A stretch of DNA of 62,308 nt from Alphaproteobacteria bacterium (lineage in GTDB: Bacteria > Pseudomonadota > Alphaproteobacteria > Micavibrionales > Micavibrionaceae). How positions within the stretch are numbered: position 1 is the first letter of the stretch; each line of letters opens with the position of its first letter. The notes under the pieces were generated by a model. That model saw only the letters and a program-made list of their open reading frames with translations. It did not search any database and was not told where the DNA came from. The DNA lies in the NCBI GenBank assembly GCA_023150415.1, contig JAKLKY010000005.1, positions 1 through 62,308 on the forward strand, in the 5' to 3' direction. Below are positions 8,267 to 16,877 of this stretch, piece by piece. Both the position numbers and the translations under genes were made by a program.

Positions 8267-9004
8267 ATGACAACAAACGAAGAAGAGCCGCGCAATCCCG
8301 ATGAACAGGGCAAGATCCTGTCCTTTAACGATGCCCTGCATCGCCGACGCCAGAGCAAAACATCCGTGCCAAGCAGCGTATCACAAGGGCCTCTCTTCAA
8401 TTTTCACCGCATTCCGCCTTTTGTGCGATCTCTGCTCAGTGCGATTTTGCTGATCAACATCCCACTGCTGGCGTTGGCGGACGAGAATGCGATTTTCTGG
8501 ACCTTCTATCATTTTGGATTCATTCCGGGCGCCTATACAGGCTCTCTTGATCCGCAATGGCCATGGTTTTCTTTTGCGTTCGCACCTTTCACACATATGG
8601 TTTTGCATGGAAGCTGGCTGCATCTGATCATCAATACAGTCATGGCGCTGGCTTTTGGGACGTTGGTGGAACGCAGTTGGGGTTCTTATCGCGCCGCGCT
8701 CATGTTCGTCCTTAGCGGCCTGGCCGGGGTTGTTCTTTTTGCTCTTTTAAATCCGGATTCCACCATGCCGCTGATCGGCGCATCGGGTGGATTATCCGGA
8801 TGGTTTGGCGCCAGCCTTGTCTTGCTTCATGCGCAAGGACGGTTGGGCAGCTGGCGCAGCGACAGCCCCTGGCCCATTATTTTATTCTGGGCCGGCTTGA
8901 TGACTGTGGTCGCCTTCTTGAGTGGTGAACTCATTGCCTGGCAAGCACATCTGGGCGGCTTTTTTGCAGGTGCCCTTTGTGCCATGCGCTGGCGCGTTGA
9001 CTAG
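8267..9004 (+). CDS. Rhomboid-family intramembrane serine protease
   Basis: The 245-residue protein has a cytoplasmic N-terminus of about 50 residues and then at least six membrane spans. The catalytic dyad is visible: Ser173 in GASGGLSG and His228 in AWQAHLGGFFAG; the conserved HxxxN-type motif of TM2 is present (HGSWLHLIINTVMALAFG). Rhomboids cleave transmembrane segments of single-pass proteins inside the inner membrane. The ATG at 8267 is chosen because the one at 8243 lies inside the preceding terminator hairpin. No strong ribosome binding site is seen. The stop overlaps the convergent hemY-like gene by 4 bp. Natural substrates are unknown. Confidence 0.93.
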   Translation: MTTNEEEPRNPDEQGKILSFNDALHRRRQSKTSVPSSVSQGPLFNFHRIPPFVRSLLSAILLINIPLLALADENAIFWTFYHFGFIPGAYTGSLDPQWPWFSFAFAPFTHMVLHGSWLHLIINTVMALAFGTLVERSWGSYRAALMFVLSGLAGVVLFALLNPDSTMPLIGASGGLSGWFGASLVLLHAQGRLGSWRSDSPWPIILFWAGLMTVVAFLSGELIAWQAHLGGFFAGALCAMRWRVD

Positions 9005-10320
9005 GCGCTTGCCGCCAGACGCAATGTCTGCGCCATTTCCGGCAACCCCCAAAGGATGCTGTTAAACGCGCCATGCGGCTCGGCTACAGGTTGCCACTGC
9101 GGATAGATGCGCCCTGTCTGCGCACAAATCCAAACACCGGCAGGTGCAGAATCGCGCTGCTTCTCCAGCCAACTTCCAGCAGCAGCCGAATTGCCGCTCT
9201 GCACTTCAAGCGAAGCCAACGCAGCATAAAGACGTTGATCAGGGCCTAATTGTTCTGCCTTCATATAATATCCACGCGCCAAGCCCCAGAGCGCTTGCGC
9301 CTGCGCTTCCCGTGCCAGCGCCAGATAGCCCTCCGCCTGTGCAGGCGCAAGATCCACCAAACGCTTCATCCATTGCAGACGCGGAGATCCCTTGGCAGCC
9401 TTATGCGGGGGCATCAGATCATGCCACAGCGTTGCCAGTTCCGGATGCGCATGCCGCCGCCAGCATTTTAAAACCACAGCGCGCGCAGCCTGCGGCCTTC
9501 CTATAAGACGATAAAGCTGCGCCAGACGCAGCGCAGCCGGCACGAATTCCTGGTCCAGCCGCCATGCAGCTTTGAAAAAACCAAGGGCCTGCGCTTGATA
9601 GCCTTGCGCCAGAAAGTCATCGCCCTGCGCAATCAACAACGCACGGCGCAGGCCAATTGCTTGCGCTGAATCTTTACCATGTAAGCGCGGCAACAGAGCC
9701 AAAGCTTCTTGCCAGCGGCGCGTCCGCAAGGCCAGATCATAAGCCGATTGCAAAGCCCACTGCCCATGCCGCGCACGCGTTAAGGCCTTTTGCGCCAGCA
9801 TGCGCGCTTGGGAAATATCATCTCGGCCAAGGGCAATTTGAATCTGTCCGCGCAATCCCAAAAATCCGCCGTCTTTATCAGCGCTCAATTTTTCAAACAA
9901 ACGAAGCGCTGATTGCTCATCGCCCTGTAATTGCGCCGTTTGCGCTGCAAGCAAAAGCCTGAGCGGCGCCTGTGCCGGAAGAAATTTTCCAGCGCGCCGC
10001 ACAGCGTGCGCCGCTGCTTTACCATCCCCAGCTGCTACAGCCGCCAGTCCGCGCGTGAGCACACGCAACCCCTTTTCCTGTCGCCGTTGCCGACGCGACA
10101 GCATCCAAAATCGCGGCCAATACAAAATGCTGTCAATGCTGCGCACCACAAAAATAAGCGCTAGAACAGCGGCCATAAGCGCCAGCAGCACAAATCCCAA
10201 CTGCGCCTTGAGCGTATAATCCTGCCAGGTTATTTCCAGGGCACCGGGTTGATTCATCACCAAAACAGCCAGCGCCACCACTGCGCCTGTCTTCACGAGA
10301 AACCAAAAAGCCTGGATCAT
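9001..10320 (-). CDS. hemY: HemY-like TPR membrane protein of the haem cluster
   Basis: The 439-residue protein has the HemY_N layout: two N-terminal membrane spans (MIQAFWFLVKTGAVVALAVLV and about 42-62) separated by a short loop ending in DYTLKAQLG, then cytoplasm- or periplasm-facing TPR repeats to the C-terminus (repeated ALGFFKAAWRLDQ- and GYYMKAEQLGPDQ-like helices). HemY of this type is not an enzyme of haem synthesis but is nearly always linked to hemC/hemD. It is the last gene of the leftward cluster hemC-hemD-HTH/TM-mitofilin-hemY. It starts 6 bp after the mitofilin-like gene and ends 4 bp into the convergent rhomboid gene. Confidence 0.88.
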   Translation of the reverse strand: MIQAFWFLVKTGAVVALAVLVMNQPGALEITWQDYTLKAQLGFVLLALMAAVLALIFVVRSIDSILYWPRFWMLSRRQRRQEKGLRVLTRGLAAVAAGDGKAAAHAVRRAGKFLPAQAPLRLLLAAQTAQLQGDEQSALRLFEKLSADKDGGFLGLRGQIQIALGRDDISQARMLAQKALTRARHGQWALQSAYDLALRTRRWQEALALLPRLHGKDSAQAIGLRRALLIAQGDDFLAQGYQAQALGFFKAAWRLDQEFVPAALRLAQLYRLIGRPQAARAVVLKCWRRHAHPELATLWHDLMPPHKAAKGSPRLQWMKRLVDLAPAQAEGYLALAREAQAQALWGLARGYYMKAEQLGPDQRLYAALASLEVQSGNSAAAGSWLEKQRDSAPAGVWICAQTGRIYPQWQPVAEPHGAFNSILWGLPEMAQTLRLAASA

Positions 10321-10326
10321 GGAATC

Positions 10327-11328
10327 TTAATTCCGTTTCAACACGTTGATACCGCCGCTGTCATCTTGAATCAGATCCGCAGGCGCATAACCACTGCCTT
10401 GTACTGTAAACGGGGCGCCACCGCGCACCTGACGTGCTATGCTTTGGCCCAGGAATGTCCCTACTTGCCGCGCATTCAAGGTTGCCTGTGCGCGTGAAAT
10501 CCATGGCGCCAGCGTCTGCGCCGCCGGCCCATCGATACCCTGCACCAGCCCCAGCGCACCTGCTATGTCACCCATAGCTAGCCTTGCTTGCGCTTGATCC
10601 AACGTATTTTTGGTTTCGTTCTGCGCAGGTGCGGCTAATACATTCTCTCCGTTTTTCTCTACCTGAAACACGGTACTGAGCTGTGCCTTTAGACGATCGC
10701 TCACCGACAGATCCTCGCCTTTAAGCGATGCAACCACCGCATCACCCGCAATTGTTTTTAATTCCCGGCTCAGACCCTCTGGCGTCAGCACACCAGTCTG
10801 TGCTTGCGGCGCTAGTCTGCTCAATGCGTCTTGCAGCGCCGGATCATCCGCAGCACTCAGTCGCGACAATAATTGTAAATCCTGATCGAAAGGTTGATTG
10901 TCACGACCCAGGGCCGTGCGAAACTGATTCATCGCCAGTAGCAGGGCCGCTGCCTTCAATTCGCTCGCAGGAATTTCAGCAAAAGTTTGCGCCAATGTCG
11001 GATCCTGTGATCGCGCTGCTTCCAAGATCTGAGCGGGCGCAACATCGGGCGTCGTGTTCTGTGATAAAAGTGTATTCAGCGCTTGCACCGTCGCATCGAG
11101 CTGTGCCTGTCCCCCTGCGCTGGCGGCCAGATTCTGCATGCGCACCCACAATCCTTGCAGGGCTTGCGTCGCAGCCAGTGATTTCAAATGGCTCTCCATT
11201 GCCTGGAGACGGGCGTTTAAATCGCCTGCTTCCGCGCCCAGAACATCCTGGGAAAGAGTTTGCGCCTGTGCGATAGCAGCATTCAGGTTCTGTTGGGCAT
11301 TCTGAGCCTGTTCCTCCAGAACCTTCAT
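10327..11328 (-). CDS. Mitofilin (Mic60)-like protein lacking its membrane anchor
   Basis: The 333-residue protein is helical, with an N-terminal coiled coil (about 1-60, LEEQAQNAQQNLNAAI) and a C-terminal mitofilin-like domain (ARLAMGDIAGALGLVQGIDG to the end). Alphaproteobacterial Mic60 homologues sit between hemD and hemY and shape inner-membrane invaginations. They normally carry an N-terminal transmembrane helix. Here that helix is absent, but the upstream overlapping gene ends with one. The ATG overlaps the upstream TGA (ATGA). The downstream frame is open back to about 11401, so a frameshift could once have joined the two. Confidence 0.8.
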   Translation of the reverse strand: MKVLEEQAQNAQQNLNAAIAQAQTLSQDVLGAEAGDLNARLQAMESHLKSLAATQALQGLWVRMQNLAASAGGQAQLDATVQALNTLLSQNTTPDVAPAQILEAARSQDPTLAQTFAEIPASELKAAALLLAMNQFRTALGRDNQPFDQDLQLLSRLSAADDPALQDALSRLAPQAQTGVLTPEGLSRELKTIAGDAVVASLKGEDLSVSDRLKAQLSTVFQVEKNGENVLAAPAQNETKNTLDQAQARLAMGDIAGALGLVQGIDGPAAQTLAPWISRAQATLNARQVGTFLGQSIARQVRGGAPFTVQGSGYAPADLIQDDSGGINVLKRN

Positions 11329-11732
11329 CCGTGCATCCCAATCGGAAGGTGTCTTGTTTTGGCCGCCAAGGCGACCAGAACCAGAAGGATATTCAACATG
11401 CTGCTAAAAATTCCTTGATTAGCATTCGTGTAATGGGTGGTACGCGGCGCGTACGCACGCGATGCCGTTGGGGATTTCGGCTGCGATGCCATTGCGGGCT
11501 CGGATGATCCATTCACATTGGATGTGATATGCAAAAATTCATCAAGCGCTATTCCATGCTGATTAGCCGCTTCGCGCAGCGTGACAAAGCGATTTTCGGG
11601 TATGGCGTTGCGTTTCTTCCATCCTTGAATGGTGGTGACTGGAATCCCGGTCTTGGTCGCCATCGGACGTAAGCCCCCAAACTGTTCGATCAGGGCAGGT
11701 ACATCGACTGTACGTGTCATATCGTTCTTCAT
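11325..11732 (-). CDS. HTH plus transmembrane segment, likely the 5' part of the mitofilin-like gene
   Basis: The 135-residue product has a Cro-like helix-turn-helix at about residues 10-60 (LRPMATKTGIPVTTIQGW followed by NRFVTLREAANQHGI). A Pro/Ser-rich linker follows, then one transmembrane helix (SSMLNILLVLVALAA) and a short tail. The membrane helix ends about 10 codons before the stop, exactly where the mitofilin-like frame takes over. It may be a separate translationally coupled membrane protein, or the N-terminal half of a frameshifted HTH-TM-mitofilin protein. The gene follows hemD by 27 bp on the same strand. Confidence 0.7.
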   Translation of the reverse strand: MKNDMTRTVDVPALIEQFGGLRPMATKTGIPVTTIQGWKKRNAIPENRFVTLREAANQHGIALDEFLHITSNVNGSSEPAMASQPKSPTASRAYAPRTTHYTNANQGIFSSMLNILLVLVALAAKTRHLPIGMHG

Positions 11733-11759
11733 GCATCACCTTCTTGCAAGGCGCGTTTA

Positions 11760-12497
11760 TTAAAGCTTCTGCGCGATCTGTTGTATAAGATCCCGCATCG
11801 CCGCACCACGCGGAACCGACGCAGTGTACGTCTTGTACCAGCCCGCGTCCTGTACGCAATCTAGCACGTTTTTGCTGATTGACAAGGCGGTGATAGAAGT
11901 AAAACATTCTCGCAATCCAGCTTGGGCCGCAAGCTGCATGAAAACCCTTGCCGATCGCGCGGAATAAAATGGGATAAGGGAGACCCTTCCTTGCCGCAAA
12001 GCCGTCTGGGTCACATTCCCAAGCTGAGATGCGGGCATAGCCGCATAAACAATATATTCAAGAACTTTTATGTTGTATGTCTGAAATTCTGCCTGAAGAT
12101 CATAAGCACAATCTTGCCCGCGCACATAGGCAAGATGTTCGAACAGTTCAGACTGAGCTTCTTTCGCCTTTAAAATAGTTTGTGCCAGCGCCGCAGAATC
12201 TTTGGGGCCCGTTGTCACATGATGAAAACCATGCTCCAATGCCACTGCTTCTGTTTCGTCGCCGACAACAAACAACGGTTGCCGTTTTGCTGCCGCGGTG
12301 AAATGCCCATGGCGCAGCGCCTGCGCACTGGTCACCACCCACGCCCGTCCCGGCGCTGCCGCCAGCGGCAGATGCGGCTGAGACACAATGTGCAAAACAG
12401 GATCCACAAGATAAGAGATTTGCAAATGGGCAAGCTGCTGCGCCAGCTTATCCGCGTCGGGTTGCGGGCGGATAATCAGAACCTGTCCTGCCATCAC
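11760..12497 (-). CDS. hemD: Uroporphyrinogen-III synthase
   Basis: The 245-residue protein cyclises hydroxymethylbilane to uroporphyrinogen III with inversion of ring D, in the cytoplasm. HemD sequences diverge strongly, so the assignment rests on length, the two-lobe alternation (VLIIRPQPDADKLAQQL at the start, VTSAQALRHG around residue 55, FVVGDETEAVALEHGF around 75, PFYSARSARVFMQLA around 180) and position. Its ATG overlaps the hemC stop by 4 bp (ATGA), giving a coupled hemCD pair. Confidence 0.88.
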   Translation of the reverse strand: MMAGQVLIIRPQPDADKLAQQLAHLQISYLVDPVLHIVSQPHLPLAAAPGRAWVVTSAQALRHGHFTAAAKRQPLFVVGDETEAVALEHGFHHVTTGPKDSAALAQTILKAKEAQSELFEHLAYVRGQDCAYDLQAEFQTYNIKVLEYIVYAAMPASQLGNVTQTALRQGRVSLIPFYSARSARVFMQLAAQAGLRECFTSITALSISKNVLDCVQDAGWYKTYTASVPRGAAMRDLIQQIAQKL

Positions 12498-13444
12498 GCC
12501 ACCTGTTGCAAAAGCCCGTGTGGTAATCTCCGGCGAAGAATACTGGCCTGTGCCGCGCCAAACTCTTTTGCCTGCGCTTCATCGACTACCGCCTGCTCTG
12601 CCGCATGTTCATAGATTTTCGAGCCATCCAGCGCTGCGACGGCTAGCCGCAAACGGAGCTGATGACCGGCGCGCTGCGCATAAGCACCAATCGGCGTGTG
12701 ACAGGAACCATCCAGCGCCCCCAGTGCTGCCCGCTCCGCCGCAACACACAACACAGTCTGCATACAAGTGAGCGGATCAAACAATGCAGCAATCGGCGCG
12801 TGGGCAATTCCTGTTTCAATTCCGATCGCGCCCTGGCCTGCCGAAGGTAAAAATTCATCCGCCTGCAAAATAAAATCCGCGTGATGATCCAAATTCAAAC
12901 GCTTTAAGCCCGCGAGCGCCAGAAATGTCGCATCCACTTGCCCAGCCGCAAGTTTGTCAATCCGCGTTTGTACATTGCCGCGCAAAGGCACAACTTTTAA
13001 ATCTGGCCGTCGCGCCAGCACAAAAGCCTGCCGCCGTACGCTGGCTGTACCAATGATGGTATCAGAAGGAAAATCCGCAATTGTTCTCAATCCCTTTAGT
13101 CGCGGGCCCAACAATACGGCATCGCGGACATCCTCGCGCGGCAGCATATGTTTGATTTGCAATCCCGCCGGTAGAACAGCGGGCATATCTTTCATCGAAT
13201 GCACAGCGGCATCAATCTCGCCGCGCAGCAGTACTTCCTCAATTTCCTTGGCGAACAGGCCCTTGCCGCCTTGTTGCGTGTTTAGGCGCGTCTCGCCGTC
13301 TTGCGGCTTCCAGTCGCCCGACGTTGTAATGATGCGTACAGCGATCTCCAAATCCGGCCAATGCGCGCGCAAGCCCGCGCACACCATATCCGTCTGCAAC
13401 CGCGCCAAGGGCGAGCCGCGCGTGCCCAAAATAATCTTCTTCAT
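12494..13444 (-). CDS. hemC: Hydroxymethylbilane synthase (porphobilinogen deaminase)
   Basis: The 316-residue enzyme polymerises four porphobilinogens into hydroxymethylbilane. Clear family signatures are KKIILGTRGSPLARLQ at the N-terminus, GGKGLFAKEIEE, DAAVHSMKDMP and LRGNVQTRIDKL, plus the cofactor-attachment Cys in ALDGSCHTPIGAY. The frame is open upstream to 13684, but the ATG at 13444 is chosen because it starts exactly at the conserved N-terminus and the extension has no homology-like features. It is the first gene of the haem/mitofilin cluster and diverges from tsaD across a 78-bp gap that must hold both promoters. Confidence 0.96.
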   Translation of the reverse strand: MKKIILGTRGSPLARLQTDMVCAGLRAHWPDLEIAVRIITTSGDWKPQDGETRLNTQQGGKGLFAKEIEEVLLRGEIDAAVHSMKDMPAVLPAGLQIKHMLPREDVRDAVLLGPRLKGLRTIADFPSDTIIGTASVRRQAFVLARRPDLKVVPLRGNVQTRIDKLAAGQVDATFLALAGLKRLNLDHHADFILQADEFLPSAGQGAIGIETGIAHAPIAALFDPLTCMQTVLCVAAERAALGALDGSCHTPIGAYAQRAGHQLRLRLAVAALDGSKIYEHAAEQAVVDEAQAKEFGAAQASILRRRLPHGLLQQVA

Positions 13445-13522
13445 GAGGGGTTTATAGCATAGCGCCTGAGGCAGAACAGCCAATAAACTTGAGAAACCCC
13501 GCAAGATATGGTCATGTGACGC

Positions 13523-14581
13523 ATGCTTGTTTTGGGTATTGAAACCAGTTGCGATGAAACCTCGGCTGCGCTTGTGGATGATGTAGGGCGCGTCCATGCG
13601 CACCTGATCCTCTCCCAGCTCAAGGATCATGCCGCCTTCGGCGGCGTCGTGCCGGAGCTTGCGGCACGCAAGCATCTTGAGCATTTACCCACTCTTATCG
13701 CGCGTACTCTAAGCGAAGCGGGGAAAAATTTCAAGGATCTCTCTGCTGTGGCTGCCACCGCCGGGCCGGGATTGATCGGCGGCTTGCTGGTGGGCACGAT
13801 GATGGGCAAGGCGATTGCGGCTGCACATGATTTGCCCTTTATTGCAATCAACCATCTTGAGGGCCATGCCCTGACACCGCGTCTTACACACCGGATTTCC
13901 CTTCCCTATCTTCTTTTGCTGGTTTCAGGCGGGCATACGCAAATCCTTTGCGTGAAGGGCGTAGGCGACTATGAGCGCTGGGGCACAACGCTCGATGACG
14001 CGGCGGGCGAATGTTTCGACAAGGCCGCCAAACTCATGGGCCTGGCCTATCCCGGCGGGCCGCAGGTGGAGAAAATGGCCGCGCAATGCGCGGATATCGA
14101 ATCCGCCCGCGTGCGTTTTCCCCTGCCGCATCCTCTGCAAGCGCGCAAGGATTTCAATTTCTCTTTCTCCGGCTTGAAGACTGCGGTGCGCCAGCATGTC
14201 GAAGCCCTGCCGCAAGGTGCGTTGAAACAGGCGGATGTGGCTGATCTTTGCGCGTCGCTTCAAGCCACCATCGCCGATGTGATGGCGCAACGCTGCGCGC
14301 GCGCGATGGATCGTTTTGCAATCGAATTCCAAACCGATTCGCCTGTGCTTGTCGTGGCCGGTGGCGTGGCGGCGAATAAAGCGCTGCGGACACGATTGGA
14401 GCAAGAGGCCGCCGCGAAAAATTTCCGCCTCTGCGCGCCGCCTTTGAATTTGTGCGGCGATAATGCAGCGATGATCGCCTGGGCGGGGGTGGAGCGTCTG
14501 CGCCTCGGCCTTACCGACGGCCTCGATTTCAAAGCGCGCCCAAGGTGGCCTTTGCATGAATTGAAAAAGAGGACGGAGTAA
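13523..14581 (+). CDS. tsaD: tRNA threonylcarbamoyladenosine synthase subunit TsaD
   Basis: The 352-residue ASKHA-fold protein transfers threonylcarbamoyl from threonylcarbamoyl-AMP to A37 of ANN-decoding tRNAs, with TsaB and TsaE. Hallmarks are LGIETSCDETSAA at the N-terminus, the metal-binding HLEGH at residues 111-115, and LLLVSGGHTQIL. The end (NLCGDNAAMIAWAG) carries the conserved NxxDNAAMIA motif. It is divergent from hemC and convergent with dnaA, with about 40 bp between the stops. Confidence 0.97.
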   Translation: MLVLGIETSCDETSAALVDDVGRVHAHLILSQLKDHAAFGGVVPELAARKHLEHLPTLIARTLSEAGKNFKDLSAVAATAGPGLIGGLLVGTMMGKAIAAAHDLPFIAINHLEGHALTPRLTHRISLPYLLLLVSGGHTQILCVKGVGDYERWGTTLDDAAGECFDKAAKLMGLAYPGGPQVEKMAAQCADIESARVRFPLPHPLQARKDFNFSFSGLKTAVRQHVEALPQGALKQADVADLCASLQATIADVMAQRCARAMDRFAIEFQTDSPVLVVAGGVAANKALRTRLEQEAAAKNFRLCAPPLNLCGDNAAMIAWAGVERLRLGLTDGLDFKARPRWPLHELKKRTE

Positions 14582-14621
14582 AATCACTCCATCCCCTTCC
14601 ATCTTTAGATCGAGGTAAAAA

Positions 14622-16070
14622 CTAGCCCACTAACGCGCGGCGGATCACATCCACATCCTGCGCGACCTGCGAATCATCGCCGATCAACTCTTCTACCTTG
14701 CGCACGGCATGCATCACCGTGGTGTGATCACGGCCGCCGAATTTGCGACCAATTTCCGGCAGCGAACGCGCGGTCAGAAGCTTGGCCAAATACATCGCCA
14801 CTTGACGTGGACGCGCCACCTGACGCGCACGGCGCGCAGAGTGCATGTCGGTCAGGCGCAGATTGTAATGCTCGGCGACTTTCTTTTGAATTTCATCAAT
14901 CGTGACGCGCCGGTCGTGGGAACGCAGCAGATCCTGCAGCACTTCCTGCGTCGTTTCGAGCGTGATCTCCTGCTTCGCCACGTCGGCATGTGCCACGATG
15001 CGGTTGAGCGCTCCTTCGAGTTCACGCACGTTGGACGTGACTTTCAGCGCCAGAAATTCCAGCACCGAATCGGGCACACTGGCCTTCAGTTGCGCGCGCT
15101 TGGCCTGCAGAATGCCCAAACGCAATTCGTAGGAAGTGGGCTGGATGTCCGCCACCAAACCCCAAGCCAGACGCGAGCGCAGACGCTCATCAATCCCCGC
15201 CAGGTCAGACGGCGCACGGTCGGCCGAGATAATGATCTGCTTGTTCTGATCCACCAGCGCGTTGAATGTGTGGAAAAATTCTTCCTGCGTTGATTCCTTG
15301 CCGGCGATAAACTGAATATCGTCGATCATAAGAATATCAACACTGCGGAACTGCTCCTTGAAATTCATCGTCTCGTTCGAGCGCAGCGCACGCACGAACT
15401 GGTACATGAATTTCTCGGCTGAAAGATACATCACAGTCTTGGCTGGCCAGAATTCTTCCATCGCATGCGCGATCGCGTGCATCAGGTGCGTCTTGCCCAA
15501 ACCAACACCGCCATAGATGAACAGCGGATTGAAGGGGACGCTCATGCTCTCCACAACCCGGCGCGCCGCAGCATGAGCCAGAGCATTGGATTTGCCGATT
15601 ACGAATGTTTCGAATTTGAAGCGCGGGTCAAGCGGAGAAGCCAGCGCGGCAATTGCCTCTTTGCGGTTCTGGTTGGCAAGAGCTTGTGCAGAAGACGAGC
15701 TTTGCGAATCGGCCGAAGCGCCCACAGGCTCCGCATCCGCAGATGTTGAATTCTGCACGACAACAAATTGTACGCGCTTGATATCGGCATTGGCCTGGGC
15801 GCACATCTCAAGAATGCGGCTAGCATAGTGATTTTGAATCCAGTCGCGCATAAAGCGTGTTGGAACGGAAATCTCCATCGTGCCGTGGTAATAGGCCTGC
15901 AACGCCAGCGGTCGCAACCAACTGCGGAAAATCGCCTCCCCGAATTCCTTGCGCATGTCCTGATGTACCTGCTCCCACTGGGCGCGCATTTCCGCGCTAG
16001 GCTCCAGGGATTCAGGCTGTATCTGCATGGCACCGCTAAGATAGGCAACTTTTCCGCCAAAGTCTGACAT
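14622..16070 (-). CDS. dnaA: Chromosomal replication initiator DnaA
   Basis: DnaA binds 9-mer DnaA boxes and opens the origin. Domain I is at about 20-100 (the region FGEAIFRSWLRPL), followed by a Ser/Gln-rich domain II linker. Domain III is the AAA+ core with Walker A GGVGLGKTHLMHA and Walker B ILMIDDIQFI. Domain IV ends with the DnaA signature GRDHTTVMHAVRKVE. The ATG at 16070 is preferred over 16079: a GGAG motif is 10 nt before the former and only 1 nt before the latter. The upstream gap contains DnaA boxes, consistent with autoregulation or an origin. It runs leftward with rpsT 430 bp upstream. Confidence 0.97.
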   Translation of the reverse strand: MSDFGGKVAYLSGAMQIQPESLEPSAEMRAQWEQVHQDMRKEFGEAIFRSWLRPLALQAYYHGTMEISVPTRFMRDWIQNHYASRILEMCAQANADIKRVQFVVVQNSTSADAEPVGASADSQSSSSAQALANQNRKEAIAALASPLDPRFKFETFVIGKSNALAHAAARRVVESMSVPFNPLFIYGGVGLGKTHLMHAIAHAMEEFWPAKTVMYLSAEKFMYQFVRALRSNETMNFKEQFRSVDILMIDDIQFIAGKESTQEEFFHTFNALVDQNKQIIISADRAPSDLAGIDERLRSRLAWGLVADIQPTSYELRLGILQAKRAQLKASVPDSVLEFLALKVTSNVRELEGALNRIVAHADVAKQEITLETTQEVLQDLLRSHDRRVTIDEIQKKVAEHYNLRLTDMHSARRARQVARPRQVAMYLAKLLTARSLPEIGRKFGGRDHTTVMHAVRKVEELIGDDSQVAQDVDVIRRALVG

Positions 16071-16079
16071 GATTTTCAT

Positions 16080-16509
16080 TCTCCGTTACTTAAAATTTTG
16101 TCCAGAACGCAGCAAAACGCAGACAACAAAAAGACATCCAGACAAGGCGCTATACCAATGTCTGCTTTGGTCTTTTAGGTTCTTTATAAAATTTGGAAGA
16201 AGTCCAAAGTTGTAAAAACTTTTTATTCTTCCCGAATAAACCGATTCGCTCGGTTTTTTACGAAGGCTACGGATCCCCCTTAGGCTCAGCCGCTACCCCA
16301 TCACACACACTGGATAAAAAATTCATTCACCCGTGCATGGGGATAACTACAACAGGTTTTTTATCCACATGCAACAAGATCAAAGAGAGAACATCGAAAA
16401 AAGAAATTTTTTTATTTTAGATTTACCAGTATAAGCGCAAAAACCTGAAGAAATTACTTTCTCCAGGGAAATAATACTAAAGAATTCAGGAAGCGCTTTG
16501 AAGTAATGT
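16080..16509. promoter_or_regulatory. dnaA-rpsT intergenic region with DnaA-box cluster; possible origin
   Basis: A perfect DnaA box TTATCCACA is at 16361-16369 on the plus strand. A one-mismatch box in reverse (TGGGGATAA) is at 16338-16346 and a weaker reverse one (ACTGGATAA) at 16309-16317. A strongly AT-rich tract (about 16397-16432) adjoins them and could be an unwinding element. The region must also hold the dnaA promoter. Many alphaproteobacterial origins lie near hemE rather than dnaA, so either an origin or dnaA autoregulation is possible. No protein gene is seen here. Confidence 0.5.
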
Positions 16510-16773
16510 TTACTTCAATGCTTTCACGCGCGCTGCAAGTCGCGACATTTTTCGCGCAGCTGCATTACGCTTGAGCAATCCCTTGGAAACGCCGCGGCCC
16601 AATTCCGGCTGAACGTCTTTCAAAGCGGTTTGCGCCGCCGTACGGTCGCCCGCAGCAACAGCTTGCTCAACTTTTTTAATGAAGGTCCGTAAACGGCTCA
16701 TCCGAGCGCTATTGATGAGCGCGCGGCTGGCATTTCGTCTGACGCGCTTACGCGCTGAAGGTGTATTGGCCAT
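16510..16773 (-). CDS. rpsT: 30S ribosomal protein S20
   Basis: The 87-residue, very basic, all-helical protein matches S20 over its whole length: [19 protein letters not shown] at the start, [11 protein letters not shown] in the middle, and [20 protein letters not shown] at the end. S20 binds the 5' domain of 16S rRNA early in 30S assembly. The rpsT-dnaA neighbourhood is common in Alphaproteobacteria. Confidence 0.97.
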   Translation of the reverse strand: MANTPSARKRVRRNASRALINSARMSRLRTFIKKVEQAVAAGDRTAAQTALKDVQPELGRGVSKGLLKRNAAARKMSRLAARVKALK

Positions 16774-16855
16774 CGGTTATCTACCCGTTGTTATCGTCAT
16801 GAAAAGATGATCGAAGTGGTATAAGCGCCCACACCCCCCGTTGTCAAGTTTTGTA

Positions 16856-16864
16856 TGTGGATAA
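16856..16864 (-). promoter_or_regulatory. DnaA box upstream of rpsT
   Basis: TGTGGATAA is the exact complement of the consensus box TTATCCACA. It lies between the 124-residue secreted-protein gene and rpsT, about 490 bp from the box cluster next to dnaA. It may belong to the same replication or regulatory region. Confidence 0.5.
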
Positions 16865-16877
16865 AATGAGAATTTTT

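Noticed and set aside
12494-13684. A 396-residue hemC with an N-terminal extension
   Set aside because: The extra 80 residues lie upstream of the conserved MKKIILGTRGSPLA start and overlap the hemC-tsaD divergent promoter region and the start of tsaD.
13925-14602. A 225-residue ORF antisense to tsaD
   Set aside because: The sense frame contains the full TsaD motifs.
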